Positions 26,314 to 35,374 are shown, counted from the stretch's first letter. The stretch is DNA of 39,457 nucleotides from an uncultured Collinsella sp. (GCA_900762355.1 CAAFGE010000019.1:1-39457), one strand, 5' to 3'. Notes: generated by a model not told the origin, from the letters alone. A program made the numbers and translations.

Positions 26314-27310
26314 AGTAGGCCCACATGGCTTCGACTTCGTTGAGGACCTCTACGACGCCCCAGCGACGGGCGCTGCGGCTGGCCGAGTTGGGGTCATAGA
26401 CGCCAATCTGGTCGGCATCGTCGATGCCGTAGAGCACGATGTAGTGGCCTACGTTGGTAAACGTACCGGGGCGCACTGCGGCGATGATGGGCGCACCCGA
26501 GCGAAGCGCTTGGGTAATCGATTCGCGATCGTTATAGAGCTGTGTTCCGTTGAGCCCCAGCTGCCATGCACCGCCTGTCATAAACGACCACTCGGTGGCA
26601 CCAGTGGGGGCGTAGTTGCCGGCTTCGGCCTGTGCGCATATATCGACCGGCGTCTTATCGGTGTGGCCGGTCTTAAAGATATAGACCATGGTGAGGCAGG
26701 TGGGACCGCAAGCGTTTTCGCGAATAGTGCCACCGGCATAGGGCAGCTCCGACCATGCGGGGTCAATTTGGTAGATGTGGGGCATGGTGCCGGCGCTCCA
26801 CTGCGAACGCGGGGTCGAAAAGGCAAATGAGTAACCGGGCGCGACGGGAGCTTTAAGCAGCTTGTCCTCGGCAGTGGGCTCAAGACCAGCTGATCCGTGG
26901 GAGATACAGGATCCCAAAAACACAAAGACGAGGCAGGCGGCGATGGAGCAAAGCGCAAGGCGTAGGCGGCGGGCCGAAAGCGCGTGGCTTGTGGTGTGCG
27001 ACGCGGGGTGAGGGGCGGAATTGCCGCGATTGCGTTGAGGTCGCGAAAAGGAGCGCTTGACGTAGTAGTCGGTCGTACGGCGATCGTAGCGGCGTGGCTG
27101 CGATGTGTCGGTCTGGCGTTGGTGTGCGCTCGTGCTCACGCGGTCTGACTGCTGCACGGTACGGCTTTGTTGCCGCGAAGAAGCCCCGGGTTGCTCTTGA
27201 GGGCGCTGCGGGTTGTCGTTGTCGGAGGTGCTTCTGGGCGTTGGCGTGGTGCGGCCGGCAAGGCGCACGCTTTGTGGCCGTTGGTCGCCGTCATTGTATC
27301 CGTATGCCAT
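26309..27310 (-). CDS. Membrane-anchored C39-like papain-fold peptidase
   Basis: The 333-residue product has a Gln/Arg/Ser-rich, basic cytoplasmic tail of about 113 residues, one transmembrane helix (about 114-134) and an extracytoplasmic Peptidase_C39_2-type domain (about 175-333). The catalytic set is visible: Cys 201 in ENACGPTCLTM, His 289 in GHYIVLYG and Asp 306 in VYDPNS, with the family's QIDPAW opening. It probably cleaves peptides or acts as an envelope amidase or peptidase; the substrate cannot be told. ATG 27310 is chosen because AAGGTG lies six bases before it; a GTG nine bases upstream has none. The last three codons and the stop lie in or beside the REP-like repeat, so the C terminus may vary between strains. 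Confidence 0.85.
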   Translation of the reverse strand: MAYGYNDGDQRPQSVRLAGRTTPTPRSTSDNDNPQRPQEQPGASSRQQSRTVQQSDRVSTSAHQRQTDTSQPRRYDRRTTDYYVKRSFSRPQRNRGNSAPHPASHTTSHALSARRLRLALCSIAACLVFVFLGSCISHGSAGLEPTAEDKLLKAPVAPGYSFAFSTPRSQWSAGTMPHIYQIDPAWSELPYAGGTIRENACGPTCLTMVYIFKTGHTDKTPVDICAQAEAGNYAPTGATEWSFMTGGAWQLGLNGTQLYNDRESITQALRSGAPIIAAVRPGTFTNVGHYIVLYGIDDADQIGVYDPNSASRSARRWGVVEVLNEVEAMWAYY

Positions 27311-27666
27311 TCGAATCACCTTGCCTCATGTGTAACTTGTCTATCCTACATAAAAAGATGCACGACACATGGGTATGTGCGCCAAAAGCCTGACAAATGG
27401 TATGAACGTTGTCGCGCCGCGCGCCAAGCGTCACGGCAACAGGTATTCAAAAGCAGACAAGATGAAAGCGTCCAAGACGAATGACGTCTTCCGCCGTTCG
27501 TCCCAAAAACGGCGCCGCTCGTTTTGCAGTTCTGCCTTCGGTCGAGCCACAAGCGGCGCTGCTGTGCCAAGGCCGTATCTTAAAGCCACGAAATAAAAGC
27601 GCGCGGCAAAACAGACCGCGCAAGGGGTGACGCCAAAGAGGCGTCAATAAGGAAAGGAGGGGAACA
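27311..27666. other. Divergent intergenic region with leader hairpins
   Basis: No protein gene is supported between the protease start and the permease start. An open frame of 75 codons (27369-27596) has no ribosome-binding site and an unusual basic composition, and I do not call it. Close to the permease, GCGCGG/CCGCGC (27601-27621) and TGACGCC/GGCGTCA (27628-27646) form two short hairpins; the second ends seven bases before the AAGGAGG, so leader structure could affect translation. Confidence 0.4.
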
Positions 27667-29118
27667 ATGGCGGACAAGAACGCAGAAGTTGCAGTCGAAG
27701 GTAACGGTGGCATGAAGAAAACGCTTTCGCTCTGGAACTTCTTCACCATCGGTTTCGGTGCCATCATCGGTACCGGTTGGGTTCTGCAGGTCGGCGACTG
27801 GATGGTCGTGGGCGGCGGCCCCGTTCCCGCTATGATCGCATTCCTCTTGGGTGCAATCTTCCTCGTGCCCGTCGGAGCTGTTTTCGGTGAGCTCACGGCT
27901 GCTATCCCCATCTCGGGCGGCATCGTCGAGTATGTCGACCGTAGCTTTGGCCGTACGCTGAGCTACATCACCGGTTGGCTCCTGGCCCTGGGCAACGGCA
28001 TCCTGTGCCCGTGGGAGGCCATCGCCATTTCGACCCTCGTGTCCGAGATGTTCGGCAGCCTGCCCGGTCTTGAGTGGCTGCGCGCCGTCAAGCTCTACAC
28101 CATCTTGGGCGCCGACGTTTACTTGTTCCCGACGCTAATCGCGCTCGGCTTTGCAGTCTACGTCATCTTCCTCAACTTCCGCGGTGCCAGCTCGGCCGCC
28201 AAGCTCCAGGCCTTCCTGACCAAGGCTCTGCTCTGCGGCATGCTGCTCGCCATGGGTGTCTCGCTGTTCACCGGTTCGCCGGAACACGCCATGCCCGTGT
28301 TCTCCCAGGTCACCGGTGCTGGCGGCGGCAAGCCCGCTACCGAGGGCACCAGCCTGTTCGCCGGCATCGTGTCGGTCCTGGTTTTGACCCCGTTCTTCTA
28401 CGCCGGCTTCGATACTATTCCTCAGCAGGCTGAGGAAGCAGCCGAGGGCCTCAACTGGAACAAGTTCGGCAAGATCATCTCCCTGGCCCTGCTGGCCGCC
28501 GGCGGCTTCTACATGGTTTGCATCTACTCGTTCGGCACCATCCTCGACTGGCATGAGTTTGTTAAGAGCCCGGTTCCCGCGCTTGCCTGCCTCAAGGGCA
28601 TCAACATGCTCCTGTACCTGGCCATGCTCGTCATCGCCACGCTTGGACCCATGGGCCCGATGAACTCCTTCTACGGCGCCACGAGCCGCATCATGCTCGC
28701 CATGGGCCGCAAGGGCCAGCTGCCCGAGAAGTTCGCCGAGGTCGATCCCAAGTCCGGCGCTCCCAAGCTCGCCTGCGCCGTTCTGGGCGTCATCACCGTC
28801 ATCGGTCCGTTCCTGGGCAAGAACATGCTCATCCCTCTGACCAACGTGTCGGCTCTCGCCTTCATCTTCTCCTGCGGCATGGTCGCCCTCGCTTGCCTGC
28901 GCATGCGCTTCACCGAGCCCGACCTGCCTCGTCCCTACGAGGTGCCCGGCGGCAAGTTTGGCATCAGCCTCGCTGTCGCTGCCTGCGCCGTCATCATCGG
29001 CCTGCTCGTGGTCCCGTTCTCTCCCGCCTCCCTCAACATGGTGGAGTGGAGCATCGTGATCGGCTGGCTGGCCGTTGGCCTGGCCCTCATGGCCTTCACC
29101 AATTCCCGCAAAAAATGA
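27667..29118 (+). CDS. APC-family amino acid permease
   Basis: A 12-helix amino acid or amine transporter. The 483-residue product opens with LSLWNFFTIGFGAIIGTGWVLQVGDW, the conserved first helix of the APC superfamily with its unwound glycine stretch, and has further family motifs such as FYAGFDTIPQQAEEA and GATSRIMLAMGRKGQLPEKFAEV. AAGGAGG lies eight bases or fewer before ATG 27667. The amidohydrolase gene follows after 131 bases with hairpins between them. Its codon use appears as biased as that of nifJ, so it is probably abundant. The substrate is not determined; linkage to the amidohydrolase suggests an amino acid derivative. Confidence 0.9.
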   Translation: MADKNAEVAVEGNGGMKKTLSLWNFFTIGFGAIIGTGWVLQVGDWMVVGGGPVPAMIAFLLGAIFLVPVGAVFGELTAAIPISGGIVEYVDRSFGRTLSYITGWLLALGNGILCPWEAIAISTLVSEMFGSLPGLEWLRAVKLYTILGADVYLFPTLIALGFAVYVIFLNFRGASSAAKLQAFLTKALLCGMLLAMGVSLFTGSPEHAMPVFSQVTGAGGGKPATEGTSLFAGIVSVLVLTPFFYAGFDTIPQQAEEAAEGLNWNKFGKIISLALLAAGGFYMVCIYSFGTILDWHEFVKSPVPALACLKGINMLLYLAMLVIATLGPMGPMNSFYGATSRIMLAMGRKGQLPEKFAEVDPKSGAPKLACAVLGVITVIGPFLGKNMLIPLTNVSALAFIFSCGMVALACLRMRFTEPDLPRPYEVPGGKFGISLAVAACAVIIGLLVVPFSPASLNMVEWSIVIGWLAVGLALMAFTNSRKK

Positions 29119-29124
29119 CGCCTA

Positions 29125-29176
29125 GCCGGGGCGGATCGGGTGCGCGGACCCCTCTCTTCCGCGCACCGAACCCGGC
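29125..29176 (+). terminator. Hairpin between permease and amidohydrolase genes
   Basis: GGTGCGCGG (29139-29147) pairs perfectly with CCGCGCACC (29159-29167), and GCCGGG/CCCGGC extends it outward. A second perfect hairpin, GAGGCCAT/ATGGCCTC (29196-29203 with 29212-29219), follows. No U-run is present; these may be processing or partial termination sites that set different levels for the two genes. Confidence 0.4.
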
Positions 29177-29249
29177 ACCACTTGGGTAGCTTTGTGAGGC
29201 CATAACCCAACATGGCCTCGCCCACTATATGGATCCATAAGGAGGAACC

Positions 29250-30527
29250 ATGTCCACTAAGTACGCAATCGTTGGCGGCAAACTCATCGACGGTACCGGT
29301 GCCGAGCCGGTCGAGAACTCCCTCGTTCTCGTCGACGACAACGGCAAGATCGAGTATGCCGGTGCTATGCAGGACCTTCCCGAGGGCGTTGAGGTTATCG
29401 ACGCCGCCGGCAAGACCGTCCTTCCCGGCCTGATCGACACCCACCTGCACTTCTCGGGCAACCTGACCGACGATGACACCGACTGGGTCATGCAGCCGCT
29501 CCTCGAGAAGCAGGCCGTCGCCGTCAAGCAGGCCTACGACTGCCTCACCCACGGCCTCACCACCGTCTGCGAGATCGGCCGCTTTGGTATCCAGATCCGT
29601 GACTGCATCGACAAGGGCGTCTTTAAGGGCCCGCGCGTTCTGGCCACCGGTCTGGGCTTCTGCCGCGTTGCCGGCCACGGTGACTCCCACCACTGCACCC
29701 AGGAGCTCAACAAGGAATCCCATCCCTGGGGCGACCAGGTCGATGGTCCTTGGGATCTGCGCAAGTCCGTCCGTCGTCGCCTGCGCGAGAACCCCGATGC
29801 CATCAAGATCTGGGCTACCGGTGGCGGCATCTGGCGTTGGGATTCCGGTCGCGACCAGCACTATTGCTCCGAGGAGATCCAGGCCGTGGTCGAAGAGGCA
29901 AAGATGGTCGGCATCCCCGTGTGGAGTCACTGCTACAACAACCACGCCGCCGCCTACGATTCCGTTCGCTTTGGCTGCGAGCAGCTGATTCACGGCTTCG
30001 ATATCGATGAGCGCACCATGGACCTCATGGCCGAGCAGGGCACCTTCTTCACCCCGACGATCGCCTTTCTGCCCACCTGGTACGCCACCTATCCGCCCGT
30101 CTACGTCCCCGAGCTGCACGACAAGTACGAGGGCACCCTGGTCGAGAAGGAGCTGCAGCGCAACTACGACTGCCTGCGCGAGGCCAAGAAGCGCGGCGTC
30201 GTCATGACGATCGGCTCCGACTCCTTCTCCTTCGTCACCCCGTACGGCACCTGCTCCATCGAGGAGATGTACGAGTTCGTCGACAAGATCGGCTTCACTC
30301 CGGTCGAGACCATCACCTGCGCCACCCTCAACGGTGCCAAGATGTGCCACATCGAGGACGAGACCGGTTCCATCGAGGCCGGCAAGTGCGCCGACCTGCT
30401 GGTTGTCAACGGTGACGTCGCCGCCGACATCCACGTGCTCAACACCGACAACATGGACGTCATCATGAAGGACGGCTGGATCGTCGAGGCTGGCACTTTT
30501 GGTGAGGCTAACAAATACAGCGCCTAA
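29250..30527 (+). CDS. Metal-dependent amidohydrolase (COG1228, prolidase/imidazolonepropionase-like)
   Basis: The 425-residue cytoplasmic enzyme belongs to the TIM-barrel amidohydrolase superfamily. Metal ligands can be followed along the chain: His 65 and His 67 in DTHLH, Lys 186 in AIKIWATGGG (probably carboxylated), His 227 in WSHCYN, His 248 in IHGFDI and Asp 324 in IGSDSF. This set is that of the binuclear subgroup that includes Xaa-Pro, Xaa-Arg and Xaa-Lys dipeptidases. The small beta domain frames the barrel (start MSTKYAIVGGKLIDG, end KCADLLVVNGDV). AGGAGG lies upstream of ATG 29250. With the permease before it, it most likely hydrolyses an imported peptide or acylated or cyclic amino acid. 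Confidence 0.85.
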   Translation: MSTKYAIVGGKLIDGTGAEPVENSLVLVDDNGKIEYAGAMQDLPEGVEVIDAAGKTVLPGLIDTHLHFSGNLTDDDTDWVMQPLLEKQAVAVKQAYDCLTHGLTTVCEIGRFGIQIRDCIDKGVFKGPRVLATGLGFCRVAGHGDSHHCTQELNKESHPWGDQVDGPWDLRKSVRRRLRENPDAIKIWATGGGIWRWDSGRDQHYCSEEIQAVVEEAKMVGIPVWSHCYNNHAAAYDSVRFGCEQLIHGFDIDERTMDLMAEQGTFFTPTIAFLPTWYATYPPVYVPELHDKYEGTLVEKELQRNYDCLREAKKRGVVMTIGSDSFSFVTPYGTCSIEEMYEFVDKIGFTPVETITCATLNGAKMCHIEDETGSIEAGKCADLLVVNGDVAADIHVLNTDNMDVIMKDGWIVEAGTFGEANKYSA

Positions 30528-30568
30528 GATACCGTTTGTCGATGGCTTGATGTAAAACACAGTTTTTG

Positions 30569-30583
30569 ATTGCATAATGCAAT
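30569..30583. promoter_or_regulatory. Perfect 15-base palindrome, possible operator
   Basis: ATTGCATAATGCAAT is a 7-1-7 dyad located between the amidohydrolase stop and the terminator that follows it. It lies about 60 bases upstream of the sensor kinase gene and could be a regulator binding site. Confidence 0.3.
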
Positions 30584-30585
30584 GG

Positions 30586-30612
30586 AGAGGGTCGCTTGCG
30601 GCCCTCTTTATT
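30586..30612 (+). terminator. Intrinsic terminator of the amidohydrolase gene
   Basis: AGAGGGTCG (30586-30594) pairs with CGGCCCTCT (30599-30607), one G-U pair, followed by TTTATT. It lies upstream of the start chosen for the sensor kinase, which argues against that gene beginning at the earlier in-frame ATG at 30570. Confidence 0.7.
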
Positions 30613-30644
30613 GCTATGGGTGCTACGGACAAGAGGGGATGACG

Positions 30645-32030
30645 GTGGATTTAAACAGGCTGATTCTGGGCAAGAGCTACAACTCTACCAAGGTCTTTCG
30701 TACGGCCCAGCATGTGGTTCAGGCCATCCTGCTCGGTATTGTCGTTCCGGCGCTTATCCTGCTGCTTATCTGGGATTTAACCGATAATCCCAATCCCGTT
30801 CCGGGCGTTGTCGTTATTGCCGGCCTGGTCATGCTGTGCTTCTTTTTCTCGTATGTCTTTGTGGTCCCCGACGACCTCACATCGAGCGCAACCGACCGTA
30901 CGCTCGCCATCGCATCAAAAATATTCGCCTACACGTCGCGCGGCCTTACGCCCGAAGCGGCCCTGGGCGCCTCTAAAATTATCCTGTCCGAGACCATCGC
31001 CTCTGCCATCTGCTTTACCGATGGCAAACAGGTGTTGGCAAGCTGGGGCGAGGACTCGGCAAAGTGCCCTGCCGGCACCCCGGTCGTGCTCAAGACCACG
31101 CTCAACGTGATCGAGTCCGGCGAACAGAGTGTATTTTCGCGCGACGCCTCCAATGAGACGGGCGGCTATTTTCCCCGTCTGCGCGCCGGCATTGTCGCGC
31201 CGCTGACCGTGCGCGGGCATTGCGTGGGCACGCTCGAGCTGTATTACCCCCGCCTGAGCAGCATCGATATGCGCCAGACGGCGTTGGCCTCGGGCTTTGC
31301 CGATCTCATTTCCACGCAGCTCGCCAGCTTTGAGCTCGAGCGCCAGGACGAGCTCACGGCCCGCGTGGAGCTGCGTGCCCTGCAGTCGCAGGTCGACCCG
31401 CATTTTCTATTCAACACTATCAGCACCATCGTGTCGCTCGTTCGAACCGAGCCCGACAAGGCGCGATCGTTGCTGATCGATTTTTCCAATTATTACCGTC
31501 AGACGCTTTCTGACTCCGATACGCTCACCACGCTCGAGCACGAGGTGGAACAGGGCACTCGTTATATCAATCTTATGCAGGCCCGGTATGGCGACGGCCG
31601 TCTGCGCGTCTCGGTCGACATCGACTTTGAGGTGCGCGACAGCCTGGTACCGCCGTTTATCTTGCAGCCGCTGCTCGAAAACTGCATCAAGCATGCGCAG
31701 CGCGAGACCGAGCCGCTTTCTATTCGTGTTAGGGCTTTTGAGACCGATGACGGCTTGGAGATCATCGTCGAAGACGACGGCATCGGTATGAGCGAAGAAG
31801 TCTGCGCGCATCTGTTTGAGCAGCATCGCCGAGAGGAGCCCGAGAGCATTACCGCCGACGGCTCCGTCAAGCGAGGTTGCGGCTTGGCGCTCTTCAACGT
31901 GCTTCAGCGCATCCATTTCTTTTACGGAGAAGATTCCGGCATGCGCGTGAAGTCCCAGGAGGGCGTGGGAACGCAGGTCATCGTTGAGTTGAACGGCGAG
32001 CCGCATGAGCCGGCGCCGCTAACGGTGTAG
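30645..32030 (+). CDS. LytS-type sensor histidine kinase (pair 1)
   Basis: The 461-residue membrane sensor has two helices (about 20-75), a GAF-like cytoplasmic domain (about 90-235), a coiled linker and a His_kinase/HATPase module. The phosphoacceptor is His 253 in QVDPHFLFNT; the ATPase has LLENCIKHA and EDDGIGMS. Start: GAGGGG lies six bases before GTG 30645, while an ATG at 30639 directly abuts that purine run, so GTG is preferred. The response regulator gene follows after 38 bases. The five-helix 5TMR-LYT sensor of classical LytS is absent. A paralogue lies at 36559-37902 with the same layout. Confidence 0.9.
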   Translation: MDLNRLILGKSYNSTKVFRTAQHVVQAILLGIVVPALILLLIWDLTDNPNPVPGVVVIAGLVMLCFFFSYVFVVPDDLTSSATDRTLAIASKIFAYTSRGLTPEAALGASKIILSETIASAICFTDGKQVLASWGEDSAKCPAGTPVVLKTTLNVIESGEQSVFSRDASNETGGYFPRLRAGIVAPLTVRGHCVGTLELYYPRLSSIDMRQTALASGFADLISTQLASFELERQDELTARVELRALQSQVDPHFLFNTISTIVSLVRTEPDKARSLLIDFSNYYRQTLSDSDTLTTLEHEVEQGTRYINLMQARYGDGRLRVSVDIDFEVRDSLVPPFILQPLLENCIKHAQRETEPLSIRVRAFETDDGLEIIVEDDGIGMSEEVCAHLFEQHRREEPESITADGSVKRGCGLALFNVLQRIHFFYGEDSGMRVKSQEGVGTQVIVELNGEPHEPAPLTV

Positions 32031-32068
32031 CACGCGGTTGGATTGAGAGAAAAAGAGGGGAAGCGCAT

Positions 32069-32803
32069 ATGTCCGAAGGCTGGAAAATCCTGGTGGTTGA
32101 TGATGAGCCTCCGATTAGGGCTGAGCTACGCTATCTGTTGGAAAAGGATGCGCGTGTGGGTCAGATTGCCGAGGCGGGCAATGTCACCGAAGCCGTGGAG
32201 TCGATTCTATCGAACAAGCCCGACGTGCTGTTTTTAGACATTACCATGCCCGGTCGCTCGGGAATTGAGCTTGCCGAGACGCTGCAGAACCTAAAGACGC
32301 CGCCGGTCGTGGTGTTTGTGACGGCATTTGCCGAGTACGCGGCCGATGCCTATAACCTCGATGCTGTCGATTACATCGTCAAACCGGTCGAGGATGCCCG
32401 CTTGTCAAAGGCACTCGACAAGATCGAGACTGCCCTGGGCGCTCGCCGTGTCGTCCATGCTCCGCGCCAGCCTTTGCGCCTGACGGTGGATCGCGGGGGC
32501 AAAAAGGTGTTCATTCCCGTGGCGGATGTCTGCTACTTTGAGGCGCGTGCCGATTTTTGCAACGCCGTTTGCGCCGAGGGAACATACCTGATCAATGAGT
32601 CGATTTCCTCGCTCGAGCGGCGCTTGGCCTCCGAGGGTTTTATTCGTGTCCACCGCAGTTATCTGGTCAATTTGGAAGACGTACATAATGTCGAGATCGG
32701 CTCCACGGGCCTGATGGAGCTCAGGCTCGACCGCGTGAGCTCGACGGTGCCCGTGTCCCGCCGTCGCGCCGCCGAGGTCAAGGCGCACCTGGGGCTTGCG
32801 TAG
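32069..32803 (+). CDS. LytTR response regulator (pair 1)
   Basis: The 244-residue regulator has a receiver domain with DDE (11-13), phospho-acceptor Asp 57 in VLFLDITMPG and Lys in DYIVKPVE, followed by a LytTR DNA-binding domain (about 140-240) with FEARADF, FIRVHRSYLVNL and PVSRRRAAEVK. LytTR proteins bind pairs of short direct repeats. GAGGGGAAG precedes ATG 32069. It should be phosphorylated by the sensor kinase just upstream. Confidence 0.94.
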   Translation: MSEGWKILVVDDEPPIRAELRYLLEKDARVGQIAEAGNVTEAVESILSNKPDVLFLDITMPGRSGIELAETLQNLKTPPVVVFVTAFAEYAADAYNLDAVDYIVKPVEDARLSKALDKIETALGARRVVHAPRQPLRLTVDRGGKKVFIPVADVCYFEARADFCNAVCAEGTYLINESISSLERRLASEGFIRVHRSYLVNLEDVHNVEIGSTGLMELRLDRVSSTVPVSRRRAAEVKAHLGLA

Positions 32804-32895
32804 GCGGGCTGCACACCATCGTTTACCGCCGCAGGTTTGGCATGACCGCACGGTGGGCATAATGGGTGACATCGAATGAAATCGAAAGGATCATT

Positions 32896-33840
32896 ATGCC
32901 CGCGCTCATTACGCATCATCTGTTTGGCGAGGAAAGCATCGACCGTCTTCCGCAGGGCGTTATCACGTCCGACGAGGAGCGCATCGCCTTTATCCTGGGA
33001 AACCAAGGTCCCGACCCGTTTTTCTTCCACATGCTCACGCCGCGCATCTCCGACTGCACGCTGCTTGCTCAGGTTATGCACCGCTCGCGCATGTCGCGCC
33101 AGTTCTCGTGCCTGCGCGACGGCGTGTCGCACCTGCAGCCGCGCGATGCCAACCTGGGTCGCGCCTTTGCGCTGGGCCTGCTGTCGCACTATGTGCTCGA
33201 CCGCAATGCCCACCCCTTTGTCTACGAGCAGCAGTTTGGCATTGTTGAGTCCGACCCCGAGCTCGAGGCTTCGGGCAGTCAAGTTCACGCCGTGCTCGAA
33301 AGCGACCTGGACGTGCTGATGCTGCAGCTCAAGCGCGATGGGGCAACGGTCGAGGATTATCCGCCGGCGGGCGAGATCGTCACGACCGACCGCATCAATC
33401 GTGTTGCCGGCGTGCTGATGAGCTACGTCGCCGGGCGCGTGTACGGTATCGACATCCCGGCGGGGGAGTACGCCGGCGCCGTAGCCGACATGCAGCTGCT
33501 CTACCGCACTATCGAGCCGGCCGGTTCGGCCAAGACGCGCGCGATTGCCCTGCTCGAGGGCTTGGTGCACGATTATTCGCTGCTCGACGGCCTTGCGCAC
33601 CGCGTGACGACCGAGCTGCCCGAGCGTACCGGCAACCTGGGCCACTTGGCATGGAAGAACCCCTTTACTGACGAGGTCTCGAACGAGAGTTTCCCCGAGG
33701 TCTTTGACCGCGCGCTGGTCGATTACGAGTGCACGGTCGCCCGCTTTATCGAGACCGGCGATATGGAAGCCGTGACCAACCACGTCAATTACAGCGGTCG
33801 CGTGCTCGGCGCCGACGAAGAGTTCGACCGCGAGGAGTAG
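32896..33840 (+). CDS. Zinc-dependent phospholipase C-like protein
   Basis: The 314-residue product matches the Zn_dep_PLPC family: ITHHLFGEES at the N terminus, GNQGPDPFFFH, and LGLLSHYVLDRNAHPFVYE with the His/Asp/His zinc ligands. Unlike secreted Clostridium phospholipase C it has no signal peptide, so it acts in the cytoplasm or is a structural relative with another substrate. AAAGGA lies five bases before ATG 32896, which decides the start over an in-frame codon 30 bases upstream. It follows the LytTR regulator after 92 bases. Confidence 0.8.
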   Translation: MPALITHHLFGEESIDRLPQGVITSDEERIAFILGNQGPDPFFFHMLTPRISDCTLLAQVMHRSRMSRQFSCLRDGVSHLQPRDANLGRAFALGLLSHYVLDRNAHPFVYEQQFGIVESDPELEASGSQVHAVLESDLDVLMLQLKRDGATVEDYPPAGEIVTTDRINRVAGVLMSYVAGRVYGIDIPAGEYAGAVADMQLLYRTIEPAGSAKTRAIALLEGLVHDYSLLDGLAHRVTTELPERTGNLGHLAWKNPFTDEVSNESFPEVFDRALVDYECTVARFIETGDMEAVTNHVNYSGRVLGADEEFDREE

Positions 33841-33892
33841 GGCTCGTGCGTGCCCCTTTGCCGAATCCTTACCGGCGCCTCTGGACAATTGG

Positions 33893-33900
33893 GGTACGAT
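33893..33900 (+). promoter_or_regulatory. Candidate -10 region of the UMF1 transporter gene
   Basis: GGTACGAT (33893-33900) lies 41 bases before ATG 33942. The same octamer precedes ybaB (15524-15531), and GGTACAAT and GGTATGAT precede nifJ and the glycosyltransferase gene. -35 boxes are weak at all of these sites. Confidence 0.3.
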
Positions 33901-33941
33901 GAACTAACTGTATATCGGGCGAATACGAAGGGGCCCTGTCC

Positions 33942-35192
33942 ATGAAATACACCAAGCTCGAGCGTAACTGGGTTATGTACGATGTGGGCAACTCGGCCCT
34001 CGTGCTGCTCAATACCTCGGTGGTGCCCATCTACTTTAACGCCATCAATACCGGTGCTTCCTCGGCAGACCTGGTGGTCGCCTGGGGCAACGCGCAGACG
34101 ATTGCCTCGCTAGTCATTGCCATGCTCATGCCCATTCTGGGCGCGCTTGCCGATTACGCCGGCAACAAGATCAAGTTCTTCTTGGGCTTCTTCCTCACGG
34201 GCCTGGTTCTTTGCCTGGCGCAGGCTATCCCCATGTCCGCCATGGCATTTTTGACCGTGTACGTGCTGTGCACCATCGGCCTTAACTCTTCCATGACGTT
34301 CTACGATGCCATGCTGCCCGACATTACCACCGACGAGCGCATGGACGCCGTGTCCAGCTCGGGCTATGCCTGGGGCTACATCGGCTCCACCGTGCCGTTC
34401 ATCATCTGCCTGGCGCTTATCATGGGTGGCCCCGCTCTTGGCGTCCCCACCATGCTGGCAACGCGTCTGTCGTTTATCATCACCGGTGCCTGGTGGCTCA
34501 TCTTTACCCTGCCGCTCATTCGCACCTATAAGCAAAAGTACGGTCGCGAGCGCGGTCCCCAGGACACCATCGGCCACATCGTGGGCGGTGTGTTCTCCGA
34601 GGTCGGACACACCATGCGCGAGATCGCCCACAACAAGACCGTGCTGGTCTACATGATCGCGTTCTTCTTCTACATCGACGGCGTGCACACGGTCATTTCC
34701 ATGGCAACCAGCTACGGCTCGGCTCTGGGTATCGATTCGACCCAGCTGGTGCTGGCGCTGCTCGTCACGCAGTTTGTGGCCTTTCCGTCCGCCATCATCT
34801 ACGGCAAGCTCGCCGGACGCGTGGGCACGCTCAATATGATCTTGGTGGCGGTCGCCGCCTACATGGGCATTGTGCTGTTCGCCGCGTTCTTCCTAAAGAC
34901 CGCCTTTGAGTTCTGGGTGCTTGCCATTATGGTCGGCCTGTTCCAGGGCGGCGTGCAAGCGCTCAGCCGTAGCTACTTTGGCCGCATTATCCCTAAAGAA
35001 AAATCCAACGAGTACTACGGCTTCTTTGACATCTTTGGTCGTTATGCAAGCGTCATGGGCACCTTTCTAGTGTCGGTCGTCACCTCGCTGACCGGCAACC
35101 CGTCGCTGGGCGTCCTTTCCATTGGCGTGCTGCTGGTTGTTGGCTTTATGCTGCTGGTCCGCCTGTCCCGCATGACTCAGGCGGCGGCGTAA
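33942..35192 (+). CDS. MFS transporter, UMF1/Atg22-like
   Basis: The 416-residue protein has about 12 transmembrane helices. Its start, KLERNWVMYDVGNSALVLLNTSVVPIYF, fits the UMF1 (Atg22-like) family with its conserved YDxGNSA motif. Another family feature is GLFQGGVQALSRSYFGRIIPKEKSNEYYGFFDIFGRYASV. Substrates of bacterial members are mostly unknown; yeast Atg22 exports amino acids from vacuoles. GAAGGGG lies upstream of ATG 33942. No strong terminator separates it from the phospholipase-like gene. Confidence 0.85.
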   Translation: MKYTKLERNWVMYDVGNSALVLLNTSVVPIYFNAINTGASSADLVVAWGNAQTIASLVIAMLMPILGALADYAGNKIKFFLGFFLTGLVLCLAQAIPMSAMAFLTVYVLCTIGLNSSMTFYDAMLPDITTDERMDAVSSSGYAWGYIGSTVPFIICLALIMGGPALGVPTMLATRLSFIITGAWWLIFTLPLIRTYKQKYGRERGPQDTIGHIVGGVFSEVGHTMREIAHNKTVLVYMIAFFFYIDGVHTVISMATSYGSALGIDSTQLVLALLVTQFVAFPSAIIYGKLAGRVGTLNMILVAVAAYMGIVLFAAFFLKTAFEFWVLAIMVGLFQGGVQALSRSYFGRIIPKEKSNEYYGFFDIFGRYASVMGTFLVSVVTSLTGNPSLGVLSIGVLLVVGFMLLVRLSRMTQAAA

Positions 35193-35317
35193 GGCAACCG
35201 GGCTCAGTACAGCAATTGTGCCTATCTGCAGTACTCTTTTGGAAGTAGCCGCATAAATCATTCTGACTTCCGAGCAATGTTTAGCCCAAGTGGGTATGAT
35301 GGAATCAGCTAGGTCGC

Positions 35318-35352
35318 GGGGCGTCGCCTGTGTTTGGCGGCGCCCCGTTTTT
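35318..35352 (+). terminator. Strong terminator just before the glycosyltransferase ribosome-binding site
   Basis: GGGGCGTCGCC (35318-35328) pairs with GGCGGCGCCCC (35336-35346), one G-U pair, and is followed by GTTTTTG. It ends seven bases before AAGGAGG (35360-35366). A possible -10, TATGAT (35295-35300), lies upstream of it. If that is the promoter, the hairpin is inside the leader and could attenuate the gene; otherwise it terminates the transporter gene. Confidence 0.75.
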
Positions 35353-35374
35353 GTGTTGCAAGGAGGGTAAAGGT

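Noticed and set aside
27369..27596. 75-codon frame upstream of the permease
   Set aside because: No ribosome-binding site and biased Arg/Lys/Ser composition typical of non-coding GC-rich DNA.
28935..30632. A 565-codon frame antisense to the amidohydrolase gene
   Set aside because: Same codon-bias effect; composition is that of a reversed high-GC gene and it crosses a terminator.
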